Shown piece after piece: positions 1 to 14,831 of a stretch of 64,000 bases of DNA. The notes under the pieces are model-generated. The model saw nothing but the letters and a program-made list of their open reading frames with translations. It was not told the DNA's origin and made no database searches. The position numbers and the translations under genes are program-made. Origin of the DNA: Symbiodinium microadriaticum (taxonomy: Eukaryota > Sar > Dinophyceae > Suessiales > Symbiodiniaceae); NCBI GenBank assembly GCA_001939145.1, contig LSRX01000459.1, forward strand, positions 429,520-493,519, read 5' to 3'. How positions within the stretch are numbered: position 1 is the first letter of the stretch; each line of letters starts with the position of its first letter.

Positions 1-89
<89 letters not shown>

Positions 90-170
90 TCTACTACTAC
101 TAGTACTACTCCTACTACTACCACTACTACTACCACTACCACTACCACTACCACTACGACTACGACTACG

Positions 171-204
<34 letters not shown>

Positions 205-420
205 CTCCTACTCCTACTGCTACTGCTACCTGCACTGCTACTGCTACTGCTACTGCTACTGCTACTGCTACTGCTACTACTGCTGCTACTACTACTACTA
301 TTACTACTACCACCACCACCACCACCAATTACCACTGCTGCTTCTACTTCTTCTACTAGTGCTGCTGCTGCTGCTGCTTCTGCTACTACTACTACTACTA
401 CTACTACTGCTGCCAATACT
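1..420. repeat. Imperfect CTA trinucleotide array
   Basis: An almost continuous CTA (TAG on the other strand) microsatellite that drifts into CTG, CCA and CGA variants toward its right end. The open frames across it encode only serine, alanine or valine runs and are by-products of the repeat. It is cut by the window edge, so its true length is unknown. Confidence 0.95.
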
Positions 421-2715
421 ACTGCTACTACTGCTGCTCTGCTACAGGTACTGCTGCTGCTTCGACGACTTCTACTGCCACTACTAACTACGAGCTTCGA
501 TCTAAAAACTTCTAACCACTAACCACTTACAACAACAACTAATACCAGCACAACCACTGCTGACGACAACTGCCATTACCATCCCAGCTACTGCCTCTGT
601 CGAAGCTGCTATTGCTGCTACTTCTATTGCTTTCGTGTCGCAACTGTCTATGTAGATAACGAATATTTGGGTAAAATACTGACTACGACACATTGGAAGA
701 GAGAGGCTTTCGACCCGAGTTTGACTGCTTGCAAAAGCCGGTGCCAAGCCAGCATGAGTAGCAGCACGCGAACAACCCGGGCTGAGGCGTCACAGCAGCG
801 CTGCTGGCAGCACCGCTTCTCGTCCTCGTGTCGCGTGCAGGCAGAGCGTCTGAGAGCCGAAGTTGATGCGTTGGCATCTTCCTGGGCATTCCCATGTGCA
901 TGTTCTGCAGGCGGAGATTCAGTTGCGGCAGTCTCAGATGTTCACAACACCGTGAGATCACGAGGGGAAGATGTTGGTGAAACAACGCAGTCTGTTTCAT
1001 GGAGCTATGGATGTCGTCAGGAGCAGTCGATTGTGTCTCAGAGGCCTGTTCTGCCCTGCTTCCGAGGTAAGACAAGCTGGGTTGTGTGTTCACGGATTAT
1101 GCAGCTCGGCAGCAGTTTTCTGCGTGCTGTTGCTCTGCAGGGCGGATCTTTCTCATGCGGGTACAGCCAGTTCTGAACGAGAGACGAAGAGATAGACGTT
1201 TGTCCAGACAGACCCCACATAGCAGCAGCTGGTTAGAACTCGCAAGCTCCCGAAGAAGGCCATCACACCATCAGTTCAGAAAACAATCGGTTCAAGCCCT
1301 CCTCAGTTCACCCATTTACATCACAAGCATTCAAGCACACAGCTTCAAAGCACTCCATCTTTTCGCCTGCCGTGGTTTGGGTCTGCACCGAGTGCTGCAT
1401 GCATGAGCGATCGAAGGTATGCTTCTCATGTTCAGCTGCTCCGCCCTTTTCCATTACTGGGCCCCTCGGCATCCACTTCGACAAATATCTGCAGATCACT
1501 TTCGCCGGGTAATAACTTGTGAGCTGTGTCTCTGTCTAGTGCACTTCAACGAAGGCCTGGGATGGATCGTGTCAACGCTTCCTTTTGATGCTCCGTGGCT
1601 TTCGAAGCCGATGGTGTTTGCGCTGGGGCGTGTTTTTGCTTGTCGATGCCCTGAAAGCTGCAAGCATGCCATCTCCCAGTCTAGTTTGTAAGCACCCGGT
1701 GTCCAAAGTATCGTCTTTGTGGCCATGCATTGGAACCCTGAACCCTACTCCTGAGGCTTGACCACATCGGAATCAACTCTATGATTGCCGGCTGCTACAC
1801 TCCTGTTATGAAGCTCAACGGCAGTGTAAGGGGACCATCGCCTGCTTACAACGTAATTAACGAAGAAACTAGTTGACTACGCTTGTCCTGCGATCAGTTT
1901 TTGTTTTTGAAGTACGCCTGCAGCTCAACGCTGTCCAAACCAGCTTGGAAATACTGCGCACCTTCCGACTGAGCGGTGTCACTGGCAAACCCAGGATCCA
2001 TTGCCGCTGCTATCGTCTTCTGCTTTTCGTCTGGGCTTGTGCGTGACCCAGTTTGTTGCTGTTTTCAGAAATGGCTTGGTGGCAGTTGGGCTCGTCCTAC
2101 GCCTTGCTGATCCTTGCTGCGCATGACGTTGATTGAGGTGCTGTGGTCGGCTTCGTTGGTGAAACTATGTTGCTCCTTGGGCAGCACAGCACATTGACCC
2201 TCGTTCGACCCCTCCGGTACACCTCGGTTTCGACCAGCAACTCGAGTCTCCTTAGTTTGCGTACTGTAGCGATCTGCGTTTGCTCGCGCAAAGCATCGAC
2301 GAAGGTTTCAGAATATGGAAGGGCCAACCGTAGCGAAACGACGTCCTTGATGGACCAGTGGAGCTCAGAAGCATCCTCAAAATCACCTGCAATACTCACT
2401 TCAGAGACACATTTCTACGTAGTATTACGACTACGCTTGTCCAGCGAGAGTCATTTCCCCGGAACTGCATAAGTTTATCTCGCAGCTGCGTCCGTGGAGA
2501 GTCGAGTTCATTCCCAGCCCCAGCACAATCGCCTCGAGGGGCCGAGTCCTTCAGTCTAGGGACATTTTTTTTGCTAGTAACAAAAACATGACAACATTGC
2601 TATTGTTATGAGAGAAGTCCGGGATAGTAAGGCACGGCGGGCTTCTGCAAACCCAGGGGGTAGAGTCACAACCCCTGCGCAGCACATGAGGTGGGGGTCG
2701 CCACCCACCCCCCTC

Positions 2716-2718
<3 letters not shown>
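421..2718. other. No gene recognised
   Basis: Ordinary-composition sequence with short overlapping open frames on both strands. I found no family motif and no set of exons joined in phase. A short stretch near 1733-1750 repeats AACCCTG in a telomere-like way, but only about twice. Confidence 0.5.
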
Positions 2719-2766
<48 letters not shown>

Positions 2767-2768
2767 CA
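2719..2768. repeat. TAG trinucleotide array, left flank of hexamer array
   Basis: About 16 perfect TAG units directly abutting the hexamer array. A single undetermined base sits at 2769, exactly at the junction. This suggests that the boundary was difficult to assemble. Confidence 0.95.
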
Positions 2769-2769
2769 N

Positions 2770-3972
<1,203 letters not shown>

Positions 3973-4046
3973 TGACTGACTGCACATAGGCTGTGGGGCC
4001 ATGTGCTGTTGTTTTATGCATGTTGTACACTATTCCTATTTCGTTA

Positions 4047-4061
4047 CCGTTTTGGCTCCAG
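4047..4061 (+). other. Possible relict of dinoflagellate spliced-leader 3' end
   Basis: Fifteen bases match the last 15 bases of the conserved dinoflagellate spliced leader at 13 positions. The leader's 5' part is poorly matched. Reinserted, reverse-transcribed messages leave such relicts, but no gene follows immediately and chance similarity is possible. Confidence 0.15.
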
Positions 4062-4481
4062 TGAGCACGGCAGTAACGTCCTAGGTTTGCCATAGCACAG
4101 CCTGCGGCACCTGTGGTGCGCAGCATTGCCCGTAGGGACTGTTCGGCTTGTCACGGCAAAGGATCGTTTTGAGCGAGGCGCGATAAAAAGAAAGAGTGCT
4201 TACGATTGCTTCGGCAACTCTGGGCACTTTGTGCCTTCACAATTGGGGGCTGTTCTGGGAAACAGTACCCTAGGGTGGCGCGGTTGGTCCGTGCCCCTTG
4301 GCCCTTGCGTGGTCTGGGTGGGCTGAGGGTGTGCCACCAGGCCGCGGTTCTTGTTGAACGCGGCTTGCGTTCATCCCAGCTTCCTCGCCATGAGTGCAGA
4401 GGTCGCTGGGCAGCTTGAGGGGGTGACGCTCCTCAAGTGCATAGAGGAAGGCTCGGTGGAGTACCGCCCTTGGCCCTCCCT

Positions 4482-4760
4482 CCTGCAGGCCTGGAGCCCT
4501 TTGCCCTCGTCCTGCAGGCCTGGAGCCCTTGGTCCTTTCCGTGGGAGCCACAGGATCTTTTGTTTGTTTGATTGGTTTTGGTTTTTGCGCCGGCTCGAAA
4601 AAGTAAAAAACAATAACTTTTGATTTTGTTCGGAGAGGCCAAAACAAACGAAAACATCAAAAAAATCTGAGATCCCTGGCCGGGGTGCTCCTTCCTGTAG
4701 GCATGGAGCCCTTGGTCCTTTCCACGGAGGCCACAAGATTCTTTTGTTTTTTTTTGACTG
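4482..4760. repeat. Local direct repeats, about 65 bp, three starts
   Basis: The phrase beginning CTGCAGGCCTGGAGCCC starts near 4482 and 4511, and again, diverged, near 4694. The last two copies extend through a shared 'TTGGTCCTTTCC...CCACA.GAT' segment into a T-rich tract. The stretch between them is A- and T-rich with weak inverted similarity, which could be a small decayed transposable element. Confidence 0.7.
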
Positions 4761-7700
4761 CGAGCATTCCAAAACACCCACGAAAGGATAGTCAGCAAGG
4801 AGATCGCCCCCCCCCAGCGGTGGACATATGAGTGTGATCTAGTAGAATGCAGAACATGCTGAGAGAAAGTCTGTATGCCTCGACATCCTTGATGGTCCAT
4901 GATGCCGGCGGACTCGCAATCAGTACAGATGTCATGCTCGTGATATTGCGTGCTGTTCACTCATCAAGTCAATTGACTATGAAGAACATGGGTTCATGTT
5001 GGTTTTGGTATGATGGCGTTCGACAATCAGGCAAACTCTTGATCAGAAAATCGTCACGGTTCACAATAAACACACAGAAGTTCCAAATGCTTTTTCGAGA
5101 GTGACTGAACTTTTTGTTATTGGTTCGTGCTTTTGCAAGTACACTTGCATCTTTAAGCAAGCCTAAACACCATGCCCCATCTTAAACAATTACATGAATC
5201 CACTCTTTAAATTACTTATTGGTCTGTCTTGTGTCATGTGTTCTTTTGTGTTCTTTCTTTTCTTTCCAACCATCTGTCTTTCGCTCTCTCTCTCTATCTC
5301 TCTCTCGCTCGCTGTCTCTCTCTCTCTCTCTCTCTCTCTCCCTCCCTCCCTCCTACCTACGCTGATACGGCCGCGCTTCGTCCCGGATTCCATGTTTTGA
5401 GAACGACAAAGGTATATTGGATGGAAGCAAAGTGTCCAACTCGACGAGGAAGTGGAAGGTGGCAGCCGGACATGTTCGCCCAGAGCCGAGAAGCAATGTC
5501 GCATTTAGACATCTACGGTGTCAGTGCTGTCCGAGTTGTACAAAGGCGGACACATGTCCCGAGCAAGTTATCGTCCAATCATGCTGCACACGGCCGCGAC
5601 AGGTGGTGTTGACGTGATGTTTCACCACATCCGTTACCTGGCGAGACTTGGCACGCACGCAAACAGTGAAAGGACTCAGGCAGCGACTGCAATCCGCAAG
5701 ATGCCGGAAGAAGAAACAACGCAGCAACAGCTAAATGTTCCGACGCGGTACTAGAGCAAGCCTCATGCCTACATGGCAGTCGGATCGGATTTGATTTAGG
5801 AATTGTTCGAGAGGCAAACATGGGGAAATCGATTCGGCGACGACAAGCGAGTTGAATGCACTGACTGTTGCACCGATCTAAGGATGGGTTGGTCTGTCGT
5901 CGGCGTTTGGAGCGAGGTCATGAAATACGTTTCGACACGGGGCAAAGCTCTCATGCAACTTGCTTGCAATTGGCTTTGGCTGTGTTCTTGTGCATGTAAC
6001 TAGTGCATCGGCTGGGGTGTATCACTGCGGTGCCCAACTCGACACGAGCTCACCAAATCCAGCAATGCCCGTGGCTATGCTGGATACGTGCATGTAGGTT
6101 TGCAGACCCGTCTGAATCCAGCAGATCCTGATCTAGCACAAGTTGGCAAATCTTTTCGCTAATCTGTTGTTGGAGCTACCAGCTATCACTACTGTGGCAC
6201 CTGGGGACAACGATGATCCTATGTGTTCAGGTCACTAGGCTTAGTTCGCAAAACGGCTGCCGTTTCACGATATACTCTGCAGCAGTCAGCTGCTTGTTCT
6301 GGCCGCAGCTCAACTTTGCAGCGGATCCGAACAGAATCGGCAGAATCTAGAACCAGGATTCGACGAAGGATGCCGCACCAGAGAGACAAGTCTAGATGTT
6401 CGAGACTAAGGATTGCAGGTGGCTTGAGACGCCTGTTTGCATTGGCTACACCAACTGGCATGTTTGGGTTCTTGGTGTTTCTTGATGTTCTTGCGGCCAG
6501 CTCAGGCTTCACGTTGGGCGTGCCATTCCATTTGTGTGCCGTGGGAAACAAGCAAGCTGGGCCCATCTGCGTCTTCCGAGCTTGAGTATGAAGTGGAAAT
6601 GTTAGATTGAGATTTTCCAGCTTCCATCTTGAAAAACTCGGAGGTGCCAGCGTGGAATTTCACCACGCGATGTGGCATTTGTTCGCGCTGGCCTTAGAAG
6701 CACCGTGTGTGAAAGTTGCGCACGGCGGCAGTTTTGAGGAAACCCACGCAGTCATCGAAAGCACGGCGACAGAGCAATAAAACGGCAACATGTGTTACAT
6801 CCACCGCTCGACAGGCTTTGCAAGGACCAGAAGTATTTACCTGCTTTTCAGCGCAGCATGCCCGATCCGAGCACTTTCCGGAGCATCCCATACTGTGTTC
6901 CTCGATCATTTATGCACCCTGCATTGAATGACACGGGTTGGCCTATTAATGTCTCATGTGTAATCTTCGCAGTGACCCCAAGGCCCAAGTCACGATAGGA
7001 CGATCAAAGCCTTTGACAGCTGGCCCGCCGTTTGACGAGGTCTTCATTGGCTCGGCCTTTATGTACTCCGTCTGCCTCTTCGAAGTTGCCGGAAACAGGC
7101 CATGGCACAACTGGCTACGAAAGGTTTCTGTGTCTCTCCAGCTTCGGGTTGTCGAAACCTGTTTTCAATTAATGTCGTTTTTGTTACACATTAATGGCTT
7201 TTCAGGCCGCCCCCGTGCTTCGAACCTACTCGACCCGGAGCCCTGCGATCGTACTGGAACGTTGTTGCAGAAGTTCTGACATCTATGGTTTCATCACTCC
7301 ACTCTTGCAACATCTGTGGATTTTGCATGAAAACCAAGAACCATCCAAATTGGAAAGTGTCGCAGTACGCCAACTCTTCACCTATTGGAAGCATCTCAGC
7401 ATGCTTGCACGGACCTGGATCGTGGCATTTGCAATGCAAGGCACGCGAAGCTTGTGGACGCAAGTACCTCGCCCTTCGCGACTGGATGAGCGTCATGCGT
7501 TGCGCACGCAGGGCGAGCTGACGAAAGGTCACGTAGTGATCAAATATGGTTGGACAAGTTGGAGACAGCAGAGTGTAAAGCCTTTTGGTTTCAACCATGG
7601 TGCAGATCGTGTTTACTTCCAGGCGCAAAGACAGAGACCGGCAGCGAGCTAGTTTAGCCCAATGTGCCGCAGTTTTGCTTGCCTCACTGCATGAATGAGA

Positions 7701-10700
7701 ATGAATGCAAAGCCGGAGCACAATCAGCAGAATGCTGGCAGCAAGTTCAAAGAGAAGCCCAGCCCGCTATATACTATGTAACGAGTCTCATATGTGCCTG
7801 GCCAAGCCTCTGCTCTAATGTCAGTTGCTTCCGGTGCGCATTCTACCCAATGGTGGGATGCATGGCAAAGTTTCCAAGCGTGAAATGTATGCAGCTGCAG
7901 GAGACGCATGAGCCTACAATGCCGGGGCTCGTTGGCTGGGAAGCGGTTTTCTGAAGACTTCTCCGTCCCTTCCTGGCGATGTTCTGGTAGATGAAGCGTA
8001 GGTTGTATCACGATCACACACATGTAGTCCGACGGCAAAACTAGTTGAAGCGACATGCCCTTGCAGAGTTAGGGCACAAAGTTACCCCAAGCGAGACTGC
8101 TTTGAGATGTCTTCTGCAGCACGATGATGTCGAGCAAAGCAGAAAGGGCACAGCGGCACACGGAGTCCGTGACTTGACCGTGCAGTTTGGTTGAAATCCG
8201 TTTCTGACAAGATAACCCTGGTCGACATCACAAGCCGTGTGCCAACCAGTTTTCTCAGATAAGTAGGCAACACGCAGTGTCTCGGACCATGCAGGGCAGC
8301 GGCTCCTGGTGACCATGGCACACACAGCTTCCCGCTATTACCATTGCGATCTCATCCGGTCCCTCCGTTCAGCAGGTCCGTGCTTCTGTGGTCATCGTAG
8401 GGCCCTTAGGGCAGCTTTGACGGGTGCTTGACCTGGCCCCCAACACTTGGGGCAATCCGGCTAGAGTAGGCCATGCTTGCTCTTTGCATGCTTTTTTCTT
8501 TGGGACCAGGTGAACCTGAAGTGGAACACCTGCCTGCATGAAGCGTTCTGCTGCCATGTCCTGCGGCCTTTTGAAGGGCATCGGACCAGCAGGAGAATAC
8601 GTAGTACATTCACGGCCATGGAAATCAGAGTGCTGTTTAGACTAGACTTTGGAAATGTCCTCTGATGCAGTTCTCCTCTTGATGTTGTTAATGTGTTAAC
8701 TATACCACTGCTGGTCCGTAGGATTTTACCGCTCGGAGCCGCACAGACTGAGCCAACTTCTTTGGCTACCCCACTCTGTCGAGATCTGCGCTGAGCCATC
8801 TGATGGAATCTCTTGGGCTTTGCCTAGGATACGTATAAATGCTCCTGACATTGCAGAGGGTCGGAGTTGTTAGGGCCGGTCTCAATTAGAGTTAGCTCTT
8901 TGATCGAAAAAGGTGCCACGTGGTATCGCAGACGATCGACAGGTGGGGGTGCAAGGTTGCCGTTGCTAGCTTCAAGTTGTTTCAAAACGGGCAGGAATTG
9001 ACCAAGAAGCGCCACTGAAAGGGGGTCCAGGGTTGAAGATCAGAGGTTTGCAATGTGTCGTGTTCTGGCCACTCCTACTACGAAGCTAAGCCAAGCGGCA
9101 TAGTTCCCGGCGTTTGATGCCATTTTCACGTCTTCATGCCTCGGTCGATGCTCGCGGCTTCTGGCTGCGAAACTGACATCGACCCTGGAATGCTGTCAGC
9201 TTGGAAGACCACTTGGCTCTCTACACGCGCTATGGTGAACAGCCAAGGCGCTCGAGATGGGATCGATCGATTGTCGTTCGGGCACCAAGCCCCGGGAGAC
9301 ATGGGTGCGGAGGCGGATTCAGGATGATTCAGGACTGTCCTCAAGCGAGTGTGACAGATCGAGCTCGCAGCACAAGGGGTCGTCAATGAAAACGTGCTGG
9401 ATCTGCTATCCGGGGCCATGCCTAAGACCAATGTATCAGAGCGTTCCGTGCGGTGGAGAAACAGTGGGGGCGCGTGCTGCGCTGACCCGGGGCTGGTTCC
9501 TTCGTGGGGAATCGCAGTGGGAGGCCTGGACGTGACGGGCGACGGTGCCGTGATGGCGCTTGGTCAGACTGCCAAGGCCTCAGCCCACACGCAAGGCCGA
9601 AGATGTAAGCTCGCCGGGTATGAGGTGCTGCATAATACAACCATAGTACATGCCCTCATTTTCGTACCATCATGCAGGCCAAGAAGAACAGGGAAGATGG
9701 ACAACAGCTGCAGCCTCAGACGTGCGCATTGTAAGTGTGTTTGTTTGCTTTGTCGTTCGGCTGAGTGAGAAAAACGTCAAGGGATAGCCGCACTACACAC
9801 GTTTCTTCCAGGTGGTGTCGCCTGGAGTCCTTTCTGAAGTGTCTCGGACGGCAGTTATGTTAGCCTGGTCGCACAAGGCAGCGGGGCACTTGTTTGATGG
9901 GAGTGCTAGAGCACGAAGCGTGTGCAGACATATCTACGTCATTAGGACGCTCCGTTACAAACAAGGCTACAATCGTATTGCAGTGCCACCTTCGTAAGGC
10001 AGATGGCTAAAGGGGTCGGGTCTTTTCCGTTTATTTAAAAACGACTAAGGACTCTGGATGGGTCAGCCGCGGCGAATGCCGAGGCTTGAGCAATTGAAAC
10101 GCAGATCATGCAGCAGATACAAAGGCTGCTTTGAAGCCATGCCCATGAACTGTTCGGAATTGATCAGCAGTGAGCAGCGGCAGTAAGGCTTGTTCGTCAT
10201 CCGCAGTTCAGATACACATGGTAGGAAGTGGCGAGGCAAGTAGAGCGCGCACATGTGCTCATTTTTAGCACAGGAGCCGGCCCCTGCAACTTCGCGACTG
10301 TCTGCCAACGGCAGGAGCCTGAGAGTTGTGGCAAAGCCCTGGATAAGTTTCAAAGCTAGTGCGGGCCCACCTCGGCCACGGACATCTGGGCCTCAGAAAC
10401 GAATGTGCTGTACCTGTTGCTCTTGTTCTGACGACGATGTAGGCCAGTGCAGTTTCTGGACACGGAGAGCACGGGTGGCGGCAATGTGTACCTTAGTGCT
10501 AGGGGGCAGCCCCATGCATCGAACCGCTCCAAGATTCCGCCCTTGCGGCTCGTGGTAGGGCGCACATACCTGAAAAATGCCCGAGATCAGAGGATTGCTC
10601 TAGGCATGCAACTTGTTTCCCACAGCTCAGGTACAAACCTCGAAGCCGAGCTTGTCGAAGACTTGGATTCATGACAGCTTTGGGTCGGTGCTGGTGCCCT

Positions 10701-11875
10701 CTGGTCGAGCTTTCAGTGAGAGCTGCCAGAAGCACAACAAACGCATTCACACCAGAGGTGTCACCCGATTGCGGCTTTTCGCTGCATATTGAGCTGGAGA
10801 AGGTCGGAGGGTTGAGCACCAAAGAGTCTGTTGCATGAAGCGCAGGCGGTCGCAAGCAAACGAGTGCAGATCAATGTCAAAGTGCCGAAAGCGCTCCTAT
10901 ACATAAGTTTGTAAGGCCGCTGACTCGCGAGATCCTCATGCTGAATATGCTCGATCCATCCTAATGTCCAGAACCGGGCTCTTACGGGCGAAAGCCACAG
11001 AATCTTGTCCTCTCTTCTGTCATTTGGCATTTGCAGTACCACCTTTGCTTGCGACAGAATCGACCGAGTCGCCACGGCATCGAAATGTACGTCGCCCTTT
11101 TCCTCCTCCTAAGCTTCCCAGGAACTGATCTGACAATGCTTGAAATTGGGCGGGTTCTCTGTGCTTGACCGTATGAAAGGTGGATCTCGAGTATCTTGGC
11201 AAGAAGGCCGAGAGGGGTCTTCGTCTGTCTTGTCTAATGTAGATCCGCAGCATGTTACACCAGAAATCAGAGGTACTGTGCGTCATGTCGTCTGGAGTGT
11301 CTGCGTGCGAAGCATGCTTCATGCTGGAAGGTCGTGAACTATGCGGCCGGAAGCCTATTTCCAATTCTGGCTTGAACACAGGATGTTGCACTTCTGAGTT
11401 TGCATCCTAGCATCATCCTCGTGCAGCAGAGCTGAGCGGATGACGCTGTCTCGAGACACTCCAAGCTCTTCTCCTGCATGACCAAGGTCCTCATGAACAC
11501 GCTCACGTTGGTACAACTTCGTGGCTTCCTGTCCCAGATGCGGCACCACGAGGAGAGTTGCCACTGCTTCGACATGCGTGAGCCGAATTTTAGGAACTCA
11601 GGAAGCGACTGCCTGAATTGGAGTTGGTCGACTCAGCAGACTCGCTTCCCCTTCATGTTAGCAACTTGCGGAACATCGACAAAGACTTGCGATAGAAGAA
11701 TCCTTGGCGCACGTCCTGCATTTCAACACAGAGCATCTTAACTGGCCGGAAATGAGTCGCAGGAGGAGCATGCTTCGGTCACGAAGCTCTCCGTTCTGGG
11801 GATCGCCATGCAGGCCGCACATCATTGACGGCGACCACAGTACAGCCCCGTCATGATCCCACTTTGGTGAATGAG
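4761..11875. other. No gene recognised; one CT microsatellite
   Basis: Seven kilobases with many short open frames on both strands. None carries a family motif or forms a chain of exons in phase. The only clear feature is a pyrimidine (CT)n tract at about 5278-5350. The coding frames that look best on one strand are generally matched by equally long frames on the other, so I assign nothing. Confidence 0.5.
5278..5350. repeat. (CT)n microsatellite
   Basis: Imperfect CT dinucleotide tract with occasional CTCG and CCCT interruptions. Confidence 0.9.
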
Positions 11876-12605
11876 GCTCTCATGGATGCTTTCGATTCCT
11901 TCCTTCACCTGAGTGTGGCAGCGCCAGTGCAGGCCAAGCGATCACAGAAGTTGACCCAATTCCTCAGTATTGCCAATGTAAGTATTGCCCCTAGTTCTGT
12001 TGATGCTTGATGCTTTGCCCGAGCAGCCGGTGGTCCACACAAGCGCATGCTGGGCTCCTGTCTGCAGACTTAGTGTCCTCTGCTGAGATAGTGCGCTTGA
12101 GATTGCTTCGGTAGCTTAGTCCTGAGTCCGTGGCAACGGAGCCAGTGACAGCGAGCGGATTCAAAACTTGGCAGGCACTGAACACGTACAACTTCCCGGT
12201 GGTCTCGATGCTCAAGTTTTCCCTTTTCGCTTTGGTTGAGGCCGCGTGTGCCAAACTACTGCAGTGTGCAGATTCGGCACAAGTTCGAGGGATGGCAGCA
12301 GTTGACAGCCTCCTGAACATTTTCCACTTGCGCGGTGGTGTGTCGCACAGATGCCATTACATTTGCTTTTGGGCCCACCTGTTTCAAGTGGAGCCGTGTT
12401 GCCTAGCTGCAGCCCAACAGACCTGAAACATATCTGATGGCGGTGCAGGTGCGCTACCTCTTGCTGATTTGGAGGCACAAGTGGATACTGGTATCACGGA
12501 GATGTGCCATGCCGCTGCAATACCACATGGGCTGCTAGCAGACATGTATTTCCTGCATGCTGTGATGCTGCACTCGATCTTGAAGCGCATACTAAGACAG
12601 TTCAG
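11876..12605 (+). CDS. Unrecognised helical protein, three in-phase exons (partial gene)
   Basis: I do not recognise the family. Three exons join in a consistent phase. Exon A at 11876-11977 encodes 34 residues starting ALMDAFDSFLHLS and ends at a perfect GTAAGT donor. Exon B at 12241-12334 starts after an AG|G site and contains AKLLQCADSAQ and VDSLLNIFHLR. Exon C at 12449-12605 contains LADLEAQVDTG and YFLHAVMLHSILKRIL and may end at a GC donor. The amphipathic, leucine-rich helices could be ARM/HEAT-like repeats, but that is inference. The start and end of the gene are not found. Possible later exons near 12847-12960, 13300-13390 (a hydrophobic segment, YGALIGGLVFAHAL) and 13435-13540 fit less securely. 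Confidence 0.5.
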
Positions 12606-14831
12606 GCATCATCACCAGCACGTCTTTGCAGAAGGCCCGGGAGAGTGATGTTTCAAAGGGCCCGGGTCTCGCCGTGCAGTGATCAGCGGAGCATGGAGCC
12701 TCGAAGTAGCGCCTTCGAAGTAGCTTGGCGAAGTGCATTCTGGAAGTAGCACACCTCAGAGCATCTCTCAAAGTAGCACCTTCAAGTGGCTTGCTCAAAG
12801 TGCGCTTTGAGACTCAAATTAACAGCCAATGGAAGCGCTCGCCAGGTTGGGAGACTGTGCGGCAAGAGCTGTCGCGGGTGTGCCACGGGAAGAGACACCT
12901 TGTTCTCGTCCTGCAACATGTCTAGGGCAATACGCAGCTGCAGTTTGCAGTACTTCCGCACTCGTCAGAGCAGTCGCATAGTCAGTGCTTATGAGACTCC
13001 GCGATGCGACTGCCATTGGACCGTGGCAGATCTTCTCGTTCAGCGTGGCAACTGCTCCAAGTTTGTAGATCACAGCCGTCTTCTTCAAGACTCAGAACGT
13101 GTGTGCAAAAGAACAGCTGTCAGAACCGAAAGGTGGACATCAGTGCCCGGCCTTGTAATCATGACAGGGGGATGCAGGAGCTTTTGTGGAAACAGCAGAC
13201 AACGAAGCTCAACAAGCATGGTTTCCGTATGTTTCCCTCATTTCGTGGTGCTGCAAAGCCAGCTTCTTTGAATGTCCTCGCTCTGATGCGGCAGGTCTAT
13301 GCACAGTTCTATGGTGCATTGATTGGAGGACTTGTTTTCGCCCATGCCCTGGCATCCGACATAGACCGCGGTCGTTTGTGGAACGTGTAATCATAAATTA
13401 TGGTTCATAATCATGAAATTTGAGCCGCCTCGACTGCCTTGCCAAGATCTTCGTCGCCTCGGACTACTTGGACATTGTGGCGCTGGCAATGCAGGACGAT
13501 GTGATCGCCAACAACAAACTTAACATGCAAAAGCAAAAAGTTTCAGCAACGAAGCCGGTTTGCTTTCAACCTGACCTTCATGCATTGCCACGGGGTACAG
13601 GCATACTGGGTTCCGCAAATACTTCATGATGCCGCGCTCTCGGTGCTCGTGCTGTTGTGCTGTACGAGAATGGAAGGAAGAGGTGGATAAGAAAATGGCA
13701 CATGCCTGACAGGTGAGGCATGGCTCCAAGAACTCCTTCACGCGACTCGGCCTAGCAAATTCGACGGCATGTTCTGCAGCTTCTTTCTGAGAAATCCGTG
13801 TTGTCGAAGTGAGCGAAAATATGGCCGCGGTCTGAGCTGAAATGCTTGATTTGTGCCCAGGCGACGATTCATCATCACAATCGCGGCCGGAGACTTGTGG
13901 CGATTGGTGTAGCAGAGTGTAGCAATTCAGAGAGCTTGGCCATACAGCGTTCAATCCCCAGAAGTTTGATTCATCACTGACGACCCCGCCTCGGTCCGTG
14001 ATGCAGCAAGTGTGGCGAAGGGCTGAAGGGATCTGAATGGCGAGCTCATGGCCACGGGGGAAAGCAAAGGCTCAGACAACCATGCGCTGCCCGGGAGGAG
14101 AGATTACAGTGGGTCTTTATGAAGTTCCCCCAGACGTCACACCGGAACCTCTCGGATAAAAGCTCCTCCGTCACACCCGCAGCTGCATACCTTATCGAGC
14201 AAACGGTGGCGCATAGAACACCGCGGAGTATTTTTCGTTGCGTGGCTTTGCACAAGGTAACTCGCACTTTGGAGTTCCTCTACCTTTGGGGATGTCCCGC
14301 AGGCCGAGAATTCAGAACCTACCATCTGGACGGGAGCCACGTATCCGTTGCCAGGCCTTTTCAACGGCGACATCTACCCTCAGCTACCTGGGACGCAATC
14401 GCCTGCATCCCCAGTCCCGAAGACGTACACGCGGTGTTCGACAGTGCTCCAAAGATGATCTAGCGCGATGAGCGTGCTCAAAAACTATGCTGAAGGTTTC
14501 AGCTTTGTGCAGCTGCGGTTTGCCTCCAGACCGCGCAGGCTTTGCTGTAACTGCGCTGTTGAATTTTGTGGTTCGCAACTCCAGCTCGAAACTGGTGCGA
14601 GGTGGCAGTGATGCTGTCACAGCAGCGGCTCGGGCCAAGGCACCACTCGAGACGGCAGCAGCTGGCCAAGCTGGGGCCGGCAAGGGGGCCGTGGTGTCTC
14701 GTGCAGGTGGTTCGTGCCATGGCTCTGCCTCCCTCACGTGTACAACTACCGTCGGACTGCGCAGGCAGGGTGGTGGCCTGGTGAATCGTAAATATCTTTC
14801 GAGCCCACACGCCCATCATTTGCTTAGCCAG
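12606..14831. other. Probable intron and exon debris, unassigned
   Basis: Several open segments on the + strand (12847-12960, 13300-13390, 13435-13540, 14119-14463) could be exons of the flanking genes. I could not connect them in phase or match them to a family. Nothing else is seen here. Confidence 0.4.
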
